From Paraescarpia echinospica (Eukaryota > Annelida > Polychaeta > Sabellida > Siboglinidae): a stretch of 64,000 bases of DNA. The stretch's first letter is position 1, and every line of letters starts with the position of its first letter. The stretch is from assembly GCA_020002185.1 (NCBI GenBank), contig CM034533.1:71478149-71542148 (forward strand), written 5' to 3'. The translations under genes were made by a program, and so were the position numbers. The notes beneath the pieces were generated by a model. It did not search any database. It saw only the letters and a program-made list of their open reading frames with translations, and was not told the origin of the DNA. Below are positions 51,729-62,865 of this stretch, piece by piece.

Positions 51729-52890
51729 CTATGAGACCCCCTCTACGTATGGGATGACTACTTGGCTCCGGTAGTTTTTGTCTTTAGTCTTTTTGTTGGT
51801 CTTTTTCTTCTTACTGCTATCTGTCACCTTTTTCAAGGCCCAGGACGGATAGCCACACACTCTTAGAGCTCCTCTCAAGTGTTCCACCTCTTCTTTCTTG
51901 TCCCCCTCCTCTGAAGTTATCGTCTCATACCTGTTCATAAGGGTTCTGACAACTCCCAACGTCTGATGTTTAGGGTGGTGGGACGCAAAGTTCAGGTATT
52001 GATCAGTTTGTGTCTTCTTTCTGTACACTGTAGACTTCACACTGCCATCTTCCTTTCTGGTGAACTGTGCATCCACAAAGAACATGCTGTTGTTCTCTTC
52101 GTCTTCCCGCGGGAAAATTATGTAACCTGTGGGGTCTACAGTGTTCATGTGTTGTTGTAATTTTGCTTTCTTTGCCTTTCCTGTGTGTACCAGACAAAGT
52201 ACATCGTCCATATATCGCTTCCATTTTCTCGGTTGGCAATCGACTGGTGCTGTGGCTATTATTTTCTGCTCCAGGTCCACCATGTACAGGTTCACAACAA
52301 TGGGGGATAGTGGACTGCCCATGGCTACCCCAAACTTCTGTTGGTAAATTTCTCCTCCAAATCTAAAGTATGTCGTAAGACAAATTTCAACAACTCCATG
52401 ATGTCGTCTACGTATAGGTTTGTTCTCTTCTTTAGTGTCTTGCCATTCTCCAGTCTTCGTCTGATGATTTCGCAAGCTTCTCTAATCTGGGTCTTGGTGA
52501 ACAGCGCGACAGAACATCATATGACACAAATGATTCTCCTTCTTCCATTCTCAGCTTTGTAATTTCTTTCACCAGTTCTTGTGAGTTTTCCGTGTGGTGT
52601 TCTGTTTTTCCAACAAGTGGTTGTAGTATGTTGGCCAATTCCCTAGATACGCTGTATGCTATTGTCTGTGAGTACTCGACAATTGGTCTGAGTGGCACCC
52701 ACTCCTTGTGGATTTTTGGTGATCCATACATCCGTGATACTTTTTCTAGCGTAGGATACAAGTACCAGTACTGATCTTTGGTGAACTTCCCTTCCTTCTC
52801 CAAAGAATTTACCATTCTGATGAGTTCTGCCTTATATTTATTGGTCGGATCCTTCTTTAACTTCTCATGTGTCGCTTCGACACTTAGCAT
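51729..52890 (-). pseudogene. Penelope-like reverse transcriptase
   Basis: Minus strand from 52890: KDQYWYLYPTLEKVSRMYGS, PKIHKEWVPLRPIVEYSQT (PKIHK, R-P-I-V motif), SYDV (motif A start), then after a frameshift near 52470, YFRFGGEIYQQKFGVAMGSP and LSPIVVNLYM (motif B), WKRYMDDVLCLVHTGK (motif C, YMDDV with the catalytic Asp pair), FFVDAQFTRKEDGSVKSTVY and RTLMNRYETI. These are the Penelope RT signatures. A further shift and stops show it is inactive. Confidence 0.9.
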
Positions 52891-53079
52891 TCTTTCATTT
52901 TTTCCTGGTATTCTTTAGTTTCCATGATGACTGTAGCCTTTCCTTTGTCTGCAGGGAGTATGGTGATGGACTTCTCCTTCTGTAACTCTTTTAAAGCTGT
53001 TCTTTCTTGTCTGGTTAGGTTCTGTTTTCGAACTTTTGCTGACTTCAAAACTCCCGCGATGTCTGCACGAAGTTTGTCT

Positions 53080-53203
53080 TACGTGTACGGTGACGTCATT
53101 CAGCGTCATCGGTACTGATGAAGTCGACGTGATACGTTGACGAAAGCCTCTACCAGGTAAATGAAACATCTTGGATATGACAAATTTAAGTTTCTGATTT
53201 GTT
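53080..53203 (-). repeat. Penelope-like element, right inverted repeat
   Basis: Complement of 50997-51135, better preserved at the ribozyme-like core than the left copy. Confidence 0.9.
53111..53154 (+). ncRNA. hammerhead-ribozyme-like motif, right copy
   Basis: Plus strand: GGTA (53111-53114), CTGATGA (53115-53121), one extra A, stem II GTCGACG-TGATA-CGTTGAC (53123-53141, seven pairs with one G-T wobble), GAAA (53142-53145), GCCTC holding the CTC cleavage triplet with a one- to two-pair stem III, then TACC (53151-53154) pairing with GGTA. The layout matches the small hammerheads of Penelope-like elements. The extra A before stem II departs from the consensus and could lower activity. Confidence 0.65.
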
Positions 53204-53204
53204 T

Positions 53205-53955
53205 TATAATTTTAGCTGTTGTTTTAAGAAAGTATTTACATGTACAACAATTGTGTATAATTCCGCCACTTAAATGGTGAGAGGATTTGTCATTGAGGGG
53301 ATTTGTTCAGAGGCGTTTTGTTCGCGAGATATGATACACGTATGTTCCCCACTCTTTTACGCAATGCGTAATTTCTTACACTCAAATAAATCACAACAAT
53401 GACAAGAGAGCATCTTCACTTGACGCGTTATTTTGCGTCGAAGTAATCGGGGGAATGTGAAGCAGTCAGTGTATGTTGGACAGTTGGGGAATGTCGGGGT
53501 ACGTGGTCAGAGTGTCCGTGAATGACTCCCCAGCGGTCAGTATAACGAGTAGTGACCACTGTCCAGTAACTCCCACATAACTCAGTGTCACCCGTGATGT
53601 GATGTCAACTACGTCGACATGGTTGCTGTCACATCGCAGGCCTATGTACAACATCATTATTGACAAGAGTGCATCCAGCGGTCACACTTATAGATTACCC
53701 CTGGCTGTCAGGGTGATTAAGCAGGTTGAGACTTCCTAGTATTCCTACTTCAAATGGCATGTACATAGTCAGTGGGGTATTTCTGGGAAGGGTATTGGAC
53801 ATGTGGTAATTTTATTTTCACTATTGAAAATGTACACAAGATATAAAGACAAAGAGAGCATGGGCATATGAAAATAGAAGGAAGTTAAAAAGATGAGAAA
53901 ACTAAAATTAAGAAGGAGAGACAGAGTCAGTAATGGACAGTAATTAACAGCCGAT
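53205..53955. other. no gene recognised
   Basis: Mixed-composition DNA. A GTCAGTATAACGAGTAGTGACC-type short repeat of CAGTG words is visible near 53530-53600. No coding character. Confidence 0.45.
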
Positions 53956-53959
53956 AGTG

Positions 53960-54480
53960 TAACACATTTCAGAAGATCTGGACCGCTGGAGAAGTATCAT
54001 TGAAAGGGTGGAACAGACCAACTAATTTGGCCCCTATTCAGCAAGGGTACATTGGGGAGAAGAAGAACCTGTTGCGTCACAGCATTTTAGAACGGACACT
54101 GGATATTAACCAAATGGAGAGAGGACTGGCTGTCCAAACCAACCTCCCTACATAGGGTCATTCCAGAACCATCTGTGCACTGTGCTGGGTTCGACCTCCG
54201 ACGAAAGGCTTGCGCGAATCTAAACCGCCTGCGAATGGGAGTTGGATGTTTCAACGCTAATATGCATTGAATCATAATCAGTTGGGGACTATGTGAAAGC
54301 GCGGCTTGTGAATGCGGTGCGGCCCAACAAACAACAGACCACATTATCAGCCACTGCACTCTCTGGCTGGCATCGCCGAGCTGAACCTGGCGTCCCGGGA
54401 GTGGCTGCTCAACAACACTGCAAATCTAGGCAGTAGACAAACGCGAGAAGAAGATTTTAGAAAAATAACGGGTGACTTAG
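53960..54480 (+). pseudogene. LINE C-terminal fragment with Cys/His knuckle
   Basis: Plus strand near 54190-54360 reads KACANLNRLRMGVGCFNANM, then WGLCESAACECGAAQQTTDH and IISHCTLW. The R-L-R-x-G..., W-G-L, C-x-C-G and D-H-I-I-x-x-C pattern is the zinc knuckle that ends Jockey/CR1-type LINE ORFs. One stop interrupts it. No RT remains. Confidence 0.65.
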
Positions 54481-54589
54481 CGTGACTCCTTGCGGTATCC
54501 TATTTACGTCACTGGGTATTGTACACTTATATGGCACTCTTACTTCATACCATTATCTTTGATCTTAGCCAAAGTACTGCAGGTGCACT

Positions 54590-54960
54590 AAGGAATGTAG
54601 TTGGAGGGACGTTATCTATCTGGATACTGGGACACACCAGAGACTGTAATAGGAGCGTGACTAGTTATCACATCCGCCTGGCATGTCAGCGCTCTGAGTT
54701 CAAACCCGGACCGGGCAGGCATGATATTTGGTGTAAAAACCTGGCTCTCAACATTGGGGACTGTGTATCCCTCGTGACTCGGAGATCACGTTAATGTCGG
54801 TCCCGTCTCAATTTGGGACGTAAAGAACCACTGAGGACGACAAACACCCTGGCAGTGACCACTCTCAATGCCAGCATATAAAGGTCGGTTTGGCGATAAT
54901 GTTCTGAAAAAGGCTGACTAGTTGAATGAGACGTCATACTCATAATACCATAACATTATA
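54590..54960 (+). mobile_element. tRNA-derived SINE-like unit inside a minisatellite relic
   Basis: A copy of the 49-bp minisatellite unit (54600-54645) is followed by GTGACTAGTTATCACATCCG, CATGTCAGCGCTCTGAGTTC and AAACCCGGACCGGGCAGG, which resemble the A and B boxes of a tRNA-derived pol III promoter (B box GAGTTCAAACCC). Downstream TTTGGGACGTAAAGAACCAC is a typical SINE body motif. Confidence 0.5.
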
Positions 54961-55026
54961 ACCACAATAATACAGACTAGTCAGTTGATAGAACGTTGCC
55001 GAGCGCAGGAAAAAAAATTGAACTAG

Positions 55027-56172
55027 GAGGGTCGTTGTCTGTCTGGATACTGGGACACACTAGAGAGTGACGTTGGAGGGAAGTTGTCTGTCTGGATACT
55101 GGGACACACTAGAGAATGTAGATGGAGGGTAGTTGTCTGTCTGGGTACTGGGAAACACTAGAGACTGGCGTTGGAGGGACGTTGTCTGTCTGGATACTCG
55201 GACACACTAGAGACTGGCGTTGGAGGGACGTTGTCTGTCTGGATACTCGGACACACTAGAGACTGGCGTTGGAGGGACGTTGTCTGTCTGGATACTGGGA
55301 CACACTAGAGACTGGCGTTGGAGGGACGTTGTCTGTCTGGATACTGGGACACACTAGAGACTGGCGTTGGAGGGACGTTGTCTGTCTGGATACTGGGACA
55401 CACTAGAGACTGATGTTAGAGGGACGCTGTCTGTCTGGATACTGGGACACACTAGAGACTGGCGTTGGAGGGACGTTGTCTGTCTGGATACTGGGACACA
55501 CTAGAGACTGGCGTTGGAGGGACGTTGTCTGTCTGGATACTGGGACACACTAGAGACTGACGTTAGAGGGACGTTGTTTGTCTGGATACTGGGACACACT
55601 AGAGACTGACGTTGGAAGGACGTTGTCTGTCTGGATACTGGGACACACTAGAGACTGGCGTTGGAGGGACGTTGTCTGTCTGGATACTGGGACACACTAG
55701 AGACTGACGTTAGAGGGACGTTGTTTGTCTGGATACTGGGACACACTAGAGACTGCCGTTGGAGGGACGTTGTCTGTCTGGATACTGGGACACACTAGAG
55801 ATTGACGTTGGAGGGACGTTGTCTGTCCGGATACTGGGGCACACTAGAGACTGGCGTTGGAGGGACGTTGTCTGTCTGGATAGTGGGACACACTAGAGAC
55901 TGGCGTTGGAGGGACGTTGTCTGTCTGGATACTGGGACACACTAGAGACTGGCGTTGGAGGGACGTTGTCTGTCTGGATACTGGGACACACTAGAGACTG
56001 GCGTTGGAGGGACGTTGTCTGTCTGGATACTGGGACACACTAGAGACTGACGTTGGAGGGACGTTGTCTGTCTGGATACTGGGACACACTAGAGACTGGC
56101 GTTGGAGGGACGTTGTCTGTCTGGATACTGGGACACACTAGAGACTGGCGTTGAGGGACGTTGTCTATATGG
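55027..56172. repeat. 49-bp minisatellite, about 23 copies (array 1)
   Basis: The unit contains GGATACTGGGACACACTAGA, GACTGGCGTTGGAGGGACGT and TGTCTGTCT. Most units are identical or differ at one or two positions (GACGTTAGAG variants recur). No gene. Confidence 0.98.
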
Positions 56173-56535
56173 ATACAATTGCAGGCGACTCATCAGATCT
56201 TGATTCATACACATGCACGTGCAGAGCTGTCCACTATATCTACATGATTTTTGTCGTACCACGAACGTCCAAGGCGCTGAGATGTGTGTTAGGTAACTAT
56301 CCCGGGCATGGGAAAGGTTAGGTGAGTTCATTGCGAAGAAGAAGAATGCCATTTTGTCGTATTTGCCAGAAATGTAATGGTGCAATCTGAAACGGGCCAG
56401 TTATCGCCTACTCCGTGAATGCTTCCGTAGGACTTCATCAATCTTGACCAGACATAACAACCGAATAAGGTTACGTAACAACTACCGAGGCGCAACAACA
56501 ATCGCTACACCTGTGATTACACAACACCCACCACA

Positions 56536-57153
56536 GTGTTGAACATGCCACGAAAGGCAGGTCATAACAGTTCGGACGATCCGGAAACCCTCGCATTACG
56601 TCTAATCGAGTTACTGAGTGACGATGGCGAATTGTCGAAACTCAAAATGCGTAGTATCCACGTGACATTGCGGAAAAATCGATGCTCTAACCGGTCGCAT
56701 CGAACATTTGACAAAATAAATAAGAGCAAAGGACTCGCGAATAACCGAGCTAGAAACGAGGATCGACACGCTTGAGCAGGCCAACGACAAGCTCAAACAA
56801 TACATGCGCCGACCTAGTCTAACGTTCCATGGGATGTGGAAAAGCGAGAGGGCGAGGACACTGATAAACTTGTCCTCGACATAATCAACAAGAAGATGCA
56901 GATGTCACCTCCACTTGCCAGAGATGATATCGAAAGAAGCCATCGACTAGGTGTTAAACACGATACCGGATGCCGCGTGATTATAGTGCGATTCAAGACG
57001 GAGCTAGTACGGGACAACGTCTTCCGCAGTTATATAAAATTGAAGGACTACAACTCAAACAATCGAAATGCTCAGGTCTTTGTGAACGAAGACCTAACGA
57101 AGCGCAGTGTTCTCCATCATTGTCGAGCCGAGATAAGCATACGTAAATACTGA
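56536..57153 (+). pseudogene. LINE ORF1 fragment (coiled coil and RRM-like domain)
   Basis: MPRKAGHNSSDDPETLALRL and an acidic LLSDDGELSKL start are followed, after frameshifts, by a coiled coil (ITELETRIDTLEQANDKLKQ) and, at 56836-57153, KLVLDIINKKMQMSPPLARD, IERSHRLGVK and VIIVRFKTELVRDNVF with NAQVFVNEDLTKRS. This is an L1/L2-type ORF1 nucleic-acid chaperone, decayed. ORF2 does not follow. Confidence 0.72.
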
Positions 57154-57594
57154 CAGAATGGCAGCAATAAGTGAGTATGCTACGTATACTGGTGTGAACG
57201 TTATTTAAAAGAAAACGCGTTTTTGTTTATAACATGCTATTTAATTTAGATAGCCAAGAAAATATGTAACTTAACCACACTGAGAGAACATCAGTAGTTT
57301 TAGAGCAGTCAGACTTTTAAGAACGGCAACACAACTGCCTCCAGCGTGGTGGGAAATCAGTCATGCATGGCACGGTCGAGGGCCAAGAAATGTAAAAATA
57401 GCGTTTAATGGGCGCTTTAGCTAAGCCGGTTACCGGCCGCCATGCTTGCCACGACGCGTGAAATATTATTTAAACAGGTAATCAGCACGATTGAGGCAAT
57501 GACTGTTTAGTTACGGGGCTTCTACTATGTATCCAAACTATAACAAGAATAATAATAATATTTTATGTATACTTGCTAAGAATTATTATTTTTA

Positions 57595-58217
57595 GATTCA
57601 ATAGAAGCGGAAGTCGAAGGACGAAGAAAGAAACGTGTTTCGTTTTGTGCCAGAGACGACACCATATTGATGAAAGAAGTTTATAGCTCACAATCCGTAT
57701 GCCATTGGTGATGCCAAAGAATTTGCGGACACTTGGCAAGCAATCGCCGAAAATACAACTTTTGAGGTTGGCAGATATAGCTTTGCCATTGATGTAAGTC
57801 GTGCCTGCCCAGGAGCGGATCACCCTTCTTATGGAGCACTTCAGGAAGCAAGGCTTGGCTACTTTGCGGTGGTAACGGAGATGACAAATACATTTGCACG
57901 CACGCACGCATGCAAGCACATACGCACTCAAACACACACAGGCGCACATACATACACACACACACGCACTAACTCACTCATTCAGTCACTCATTCACCCA
58001 CTCATCATTCACTCGCTCACACACACTGGCGCACATACACACACGCACTAACTCACCCATTCAGTCACTCATTCAGTCACTCATTCAGTCACCCATCACT
58101 CACTCACTCACTCGCTCACACACACACAGACGCACATACACACATACACTCACTCACTCATTCAGTCACTCACTCACTCATTCAGTCATTCACTCACTAA
58201 CCCATCACTCACACACA

Positions 58218-58289
<72 letters not shown>

Positions 58290-59128
58290 TACACATACAT
58301 ACACACACACGCATGCATTCCTGTCCTTAATTTTCAGATCCGGCACAGACGAGGAATGCAATGAGAAAGACCAACTACTGCAAGAACTTGCAGACATGGT
58401 GCATTCGAGAGTGCCTCTCAAACGGAAAGCGACGAATGGCGCCAATAGCACTGGCAACGACAAGCGAGTTGCACTGTTTCTGAGAGACAGTGCAATGAAT
58501 AAAGCGAAATCAAAGCCGTCCATGCCAGCACGCGCCAGTTGTAGTCAAGCAACGGATGCTTCTGATCTGCCAGTAACCCCTGACCTCAATGCAGGCACAG
58601 GTTTGTGTTATGCTGAGATGATTGTCATAATAATAATAATAACATTATCCGCACAATAGTAACAACAATTGTGAAACTATATGAGTGTTGGATCATGTGG
58701 TTAAGTTTAAATAGCTAAAGCTACGCAATGAAGTGGTCGTGGCTATAACATGTTTTGCTGCATCATATTTTGTTGATAACGTGACTAAAGGGGTATGATT
58801 TAATGTTATCAATAAAGTATCAATTATATTGTTGTTGTACAGGTTCTACTATTACTGGCGTCAGCAATGCAGAAGCCGCTACAGATATTACACCATCAAA
58901 GAAGAAGGCTTTGAAGGCAGCTAAGCCAGCAATGCCCTGTTGGTTTATCTACGAGAAAAAAGCAAAGAAGATGCCGATTACAAAAACAAAGAACTAGAAT
59001 TGCAGCGCTAGCGTTTGGAGCTGGAACAGAGAAAGTTTGCTCTGGAAGAGCAGGAGCGCCGCCAACGCATGGATATCGAACGTCGTCAAGCTGATGTAAT
59101 GATGCAGCTTCTGCAGAAGAAGATTTGA
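57595..59128 (+). pseudogene. Myb/SANT-like DNA-binding gene of a PIF/Harbinger-type element, three exon-like blocks
   Basis: Block 1 (57595-57890): VSFCARDDTILMKEV, NPYAIGDAKEFADTWQAIAE and ERITLLMEHFRKQGLATLRW, a Myb/SANT-like domain in three frames. Block 2 (58338-58600), after a CAG acceptor-like site, gives SGTDEECNEKDQLLQELADM and a basic VPLKRKATN stretch. Block 3 (58841-59128) begins after an ACAG site and ends with an E/Q/R-rich coiled coil (LELEQRKFALEEQERRQRMD). One in-frame stop lies near 59008. The layout is that of the Myb-like companion protein of Harbinger elements or its domesticated relatives; the convergent transposase at 59300-59818 supports Harbinger. Frameshifts in block 1 make it a pseudogene. 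Confidence 0.68.
57890..58315. repeat. low-complexity (CA)n and TCACTCATTCAG repeats
   Basis: A run of CA-rich words (CACACACACGCA, GGCGCACATACAC) alternates with TCACTCATTCAGTCACTCAT, then (CA)n at 58208-58300. It occupies the intron-like space between block 1 and block 2 of the Myb-like gene. Confidence 0.95.
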
Positions 59129-59289
59129 CGTGTTAAACTGTCTTTTTACAGTGTCATTTAAATCAAAAGTTAAGCTATGTGCAGTTGCAATGCGTATACA
59201 TTGTTATCGACCTCCTAAATGAATGCAGCAATATAGTACATTTGTCGCACATGTCTGCTTTGCCGTACGGTCAAAACTTGCATCAGCTT

Positions 59290-59818
59290 GATAAAATTGC
59301 TTCTTCAGGCTAAGTATTCCTCCACAGTTGGAGGAATTAGTTCAAAGTACGATGACGTAAAATTCCCATACAGGCATGTTTTGCAATTTCAAATTCTTCC
59401 TGAAGTCAAGAAATGCGAATGTTCTTGATACATCTCCGAATCCCTACTCAACACACTGTCGAAGAGGCGTCATGGATCGATTGAAAGCATTCTGACCTGG
59501 CGTGATGTTTGCTCTCCTGTACGAAGATATAATCTGGGGGCATAGAGGGTATGCAGGATCCCCATACAAGTAGAAGGGGGTGCCATTTGCATCAATTTTA
59601 TTGTGTAAATCATTCAAAATCCTGCTTTCTGCTAACATCGCTGCATTATGCCAGCGTCCTTCAACAGGACCATACATATTTGCAATCAAACTATTTGGTG
59701 CCATTATTGCCTGGAATTTAAAGCAATGTGTTGGTTTATGTCCACTGTACAGCTCTCGTTGGAAGTACTTTGGTCTACAAATACTCATGGTAGCGCCGTC
59801 TATGAATCCCAACAAAAA
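59290..59818 (-). pseudogene. PIF/Harbinger transposase fragment (DDE_Tnp_4 type)
   Basis: Minus strand from 59818: GFIDGATMSICRP (the GxIDGT motif with the first catalytic Asp), YSGHKPTHCFKFQAIMAPNS, IANMYGPVEGRWHNAAMLAE, FYLYGDPAYPLCPQII (GDxAYP with the second Asp) and TPGQNAFNRSMTPLRQCVE, near the catalytic Glu. A stop at 59444 follows; FGDVSRTFAFLDFRKNLKLQ continues in the same frame to about 59350. The 5' part is cut at 59818, where a LINE begins on the plus strand. It pairs, tail to tail, with the Myb-like gene. Confidence 0.88.
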
Positions 59819-60760
59819 CATTATAAGTGGAGTACCCCAAGGTTCCATACTTGGACCAGTTTTATTCCTAATTTATATCAATGATATAATTAACTCTACG
59901 TCTTTGAATTTATTGTCTTTTGCGGATGACACAACTGAATACCAATCAGGTCCTCATGTTGACACTTTAATAAACAGTATAAACCAAGAAATGATATATT
60001 TATATCATTGGCTTTGTGCCAATAAATGTTCCTTAAAAGTTAAAAAGACACACTTTTGTATATTCAGTCCACCAAATCTAAATCATTGTATTAAAATAAA
60101 CATGGAAGCTATTAATCATGTTGGTAAACATAACAAAGAAGAAACAGTGAAGTTCTTGGAATACATATTGATAAACATTTAACATGGAATAAACATATTA
60201 ATTTAATCAGTTCTAAAATATCTAGAGCAGTTTTTTTGCAATTAATAGATTGAAAAATGTCCTGCCACATGCTTTAAAAACCCTTTATGTTACCTTAATT
60301 CAAAGTCATTTAATTTATGATGTACAAGTATGGGGAAATGGAAGTACTGTGAGGAAGTTAGAAATTTTACAAAAACGCGCTATACGAATAATTAATAAAA
60401 AAGATATAGAAGTCACACCGATCCTATTTTTTTATCTGAAAATATACTTAAATTTGGTGATATGTACAGGCTGCATGTCTTACTATTTATCAACTATCAA
60501 CATAATATACTGCCTAAATCTTTTAAGGATTATATACCAAAAAGAACTTAGCCACTAATATCAGACTTACCAGACAATATAACCTCTTACATACAGAGAA
60601 ACCCAGAACACATTTTTCATCTAGGTTACCTAAACATAATTTCATAAAAATGTGAAACAGTCTTGATTATAAGATACAGAACACTAAATCTAGACCAAAA
60701 TTCACAGTTTTATTATGCACACAATATATAGACAGCTATCTCAACTATGCACATTGCCTA
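59819..60760 (+). pseudogene. LINE reverse transcriptase fragment inserted in the Harbinger transposase
   Basis: Plus strand: ISGVPQGSILGPVLFLIYIN (motif B) starts exactly at the junction, then LLSFADDTTEYQSGPH (motif C), CANKCSLKVKKTHFCIF, and after a frameshift LPHALKTLYVTLIQSHLIYD and LEILQKRAIRIINK. The 5' end is truncated in the palm domain, typical of LINE insertion. C-terminal pieces continue to about 60760 with stops. Confidence 0.85.
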
Positions 60761-60769
60761 AATCCCAGA

Positions 60770-61100
60770 TGTGTGGAGTGCAGTTAGAGGTGTTTTATAT
60801 CTACGTTGGATCCGGATAAATCTCATACAATTATTTTCTATAATATGTTTTTTATTCTTATTCATTCCAACATACTCCCAGTCCGCTATCACACGGTCAT
60901 CGTTGTAATATAGTTTTCGTACACGTGTATATGTGTGTCGTAATTTAAATTGATCCTTGTGGGGTCACAGAAAGACTGCATCTAACATGCCATGTGATCC
61001 CATGCAACACAACGTTACTTTTTTAAACGATTGTTTTGTGTGTTCGATTATGTTGCTGTTTGTTGTTGTTGCAAAACATTTCAAATTTGCTTTGATTTTA
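60770..61100. other. no gene recognised
   Basis: A/T-rich DNA between the LINE fragment and the second minisatellite. No coding character. Confidence 0.45.
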
Positions 61101-61102
61101 TC

Positions 61103-61515
61103 TGGATACTTAGACACACAAGAGACTGTAAGAGGAGGGGCGTTGTCTATCTGGATACTGGGACACACTAGAGACTGTAAGAGGAGGGGCGTTGTCTATC
61201 TGGATACTGGGACACACTAGAGAATGTAAGAGGAGAGGCGTTGTCTATCTAGATACTGGGACACACTAGAGACTGTAAGAGGAGGGGCGTTTTCTATCTG
61301 GATACTGTGACACACTAGAGACTGTAAGAGGAGAGGCGTTGTCTATCTGGATACTGGGACACACTAGAGACTTAAGAGGAGGGGCGTTGTCTATCTGGAT
61401 ACTGGGACACACTAGAGACTGTAAGAGGAGAGGCGTTGTCTATCTGGATACTGGGACACACTAGAGACTTAAGAGGAGGGGCGTTGTCTATCTGGATACT
61501 GGGACACACTAGGAA
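61103..61515. repeat. 49-bp minisatellite, about eight copies (array 2)
   Basis: The unit shares GGATACTGGGACACACTAGA with array 1, but reads GACTGTAAGAGGAGGGGCGT and TGTCTATCT in the rest. All units here carry this version, so the two arrays have been homogenised separately. Confidence 0.97.
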
Positions 61516-61539
61516 CTATAATAATGTTTTATTTCAGAC

Positions 61540-62255
61540 AAAATAAAAAAATAAGTAATAAATTAATAAATAACTAAAATACAAAGATATAGATGCACAT
61601 GAAATAAAAATAGATGGTTAATAAGATATATATAAAATGTGCGTTCAACTTTAAGTAAACAATTGGGTAATCCAATATTTAAACATAGGACTTCTAAAAT
61701 GTATATCAGTATAAAAATAATTCACAAAAAGTGGACTTTCAGACCGTACACGACGACATAATAAGCTATATATGGATGAACGAATACGTTCATTAAAAGA
61801 TTTAATACAGTTTGTAGCAAACATAAAACTTGCACTGCAGCGTGATGACAAATTGTGTAAAATTCTAAAACTGTTGTTATAGGCAACCGTAGTATTTTTC
61901 AAACTCTGTTTTTTAAATTTCCAGCAAGACTTAAGGTGTACATAGCACCACAGTAAGAGAGAAATAGGTAAGTTTTAATGGTAGAGCTGCAAAGGCGAAA
62001 TTTTCGTGCTAAGACATTGGCCTGAGCATATAGAGATCTTTTCTGTCTGTCAGTGTCGTTATCGTCAGTAAGATTATTGTTAAAGTGACAACTTTAACAA
62101 ACTGAGGTTTGTTGTTAATAACCATACAATATGATTTGTTGGCATTACATGTTATGTTAAACATTTCGCCATACTTGGCACAGCAATCTGTTAGTTTTCT
62201 CAACCCAGAAACATTAGGTGAAAAAATACAGAGATCATCTACATACATCAATGTA
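61540..62255 (-). pseudogene. LINE reverse transcriptase remnant
   Basis: Minus strand near 62251: MMYVDDLCIFSPNVSGLRKL (motif C, YVDD), CAKYGEMFNITCNANKSYCM. After frame breaks, 61902-61651: VAYNNSFRILHNLSSRCSAS, FATNCIKSFNERIR. This belongs to a different LINE family from CR1-like copies A-C. Only the end of RT and the tail survive. Confidence 0.72.
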
Positions 62256-62299
62256 TGAGGCTATATTTGGCGGAGATAGATCGTAGAAATTGGTGGTGT

Positions 62300-62865
62300 A
62301 AAAAAGTTGATAAACAAGTGGAATTACTGATTGATAAGTATTATTCTTGCCTTAATATCATTCATAAAGTTGCAATAAACATATATTGAGTAGCAGTTGT
62401 GCTTAAAGTTAGTTAGTTAAAGTATTTTAGAACACCTTAGTATAGTGAGTGATAATAGGGTAACTCACTTAGGCGGCTTAGCCTTCGATAAGTTGTAAAC
62501 AAGATTTAACAAACCTGATTATGTGGTAGAATATATAGGAGATAAAGTAACAACCATCAAACTACTTACATAAGATAATATCTGTGTAAGCCAGTACTTG
62601 CTAGATATTTTGATTAGGTAGCATTGTTGTTAAAATTAAGCAAGGGCGATAGTCGGGCGGCGTAACCTAAATAAATAAAGCAGCCTAACATAACGCAATT
62701 GATTGTATTTAAATTAGGTCACTACCGGTAATGTTAGCGTTCGTGTTAGGATAAATAGTCGGCTGTGTAATTGAAATATTTAACCTAAAGTGTGCTGTAG
62801 TACACAGGAAACAGTCTTTATAAAGACTAAATTAGTTAAGTTATTAAATAAATTCTGATCGGGAT
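62300..62865 (+). other. 5' region of CR1-like LINE copy C
   Basis: The last 100 bp (GTACACAGGAAACAGTCTTT, TAAAGACTA, AAATAAATTCTGAT) match the 5' region of copy B just upstream of its ORF1 start, so this is the shared untranslated leader. Farther upstream the sequences diverge. Confidence 0.65.

Larger units (their letters stand above)
50997..53203 (-). mobile_element. Penelope-like retroelement bounded by inverted repeats
   Basis: A reverse transcriptase and a GIY-YIG endonuclease on the minus strand lie between inverted repeats of about 120 bp (about 50997-51135 and 53080-53203). Penelope-like elements can carry terminal repeats in direct or inverted order and are known to contain hammerhead-type ribozymes; both copies here do. 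A SINE-like insertion interrupts it at about 51545-51718. Confidence 0.82.

Noticed and set aside
54565..54590. Short match to U2 snRNA (TTTGGCTAAGATCAA on the minus strand)
   Set aside because: Only about 15 bases match and the flanks do not, so it is not an snRNA gene.
49555..58315. CRISPR-like arrays
   Set aside because: The regular repeats here are microsatellites and minisatellites without unique spacers, in animal DNA.
57894..58364. His/Thr-rich and Cys/Val-rich frames
   Set aside because: Products of (CA)n and related low-complexity DNA.
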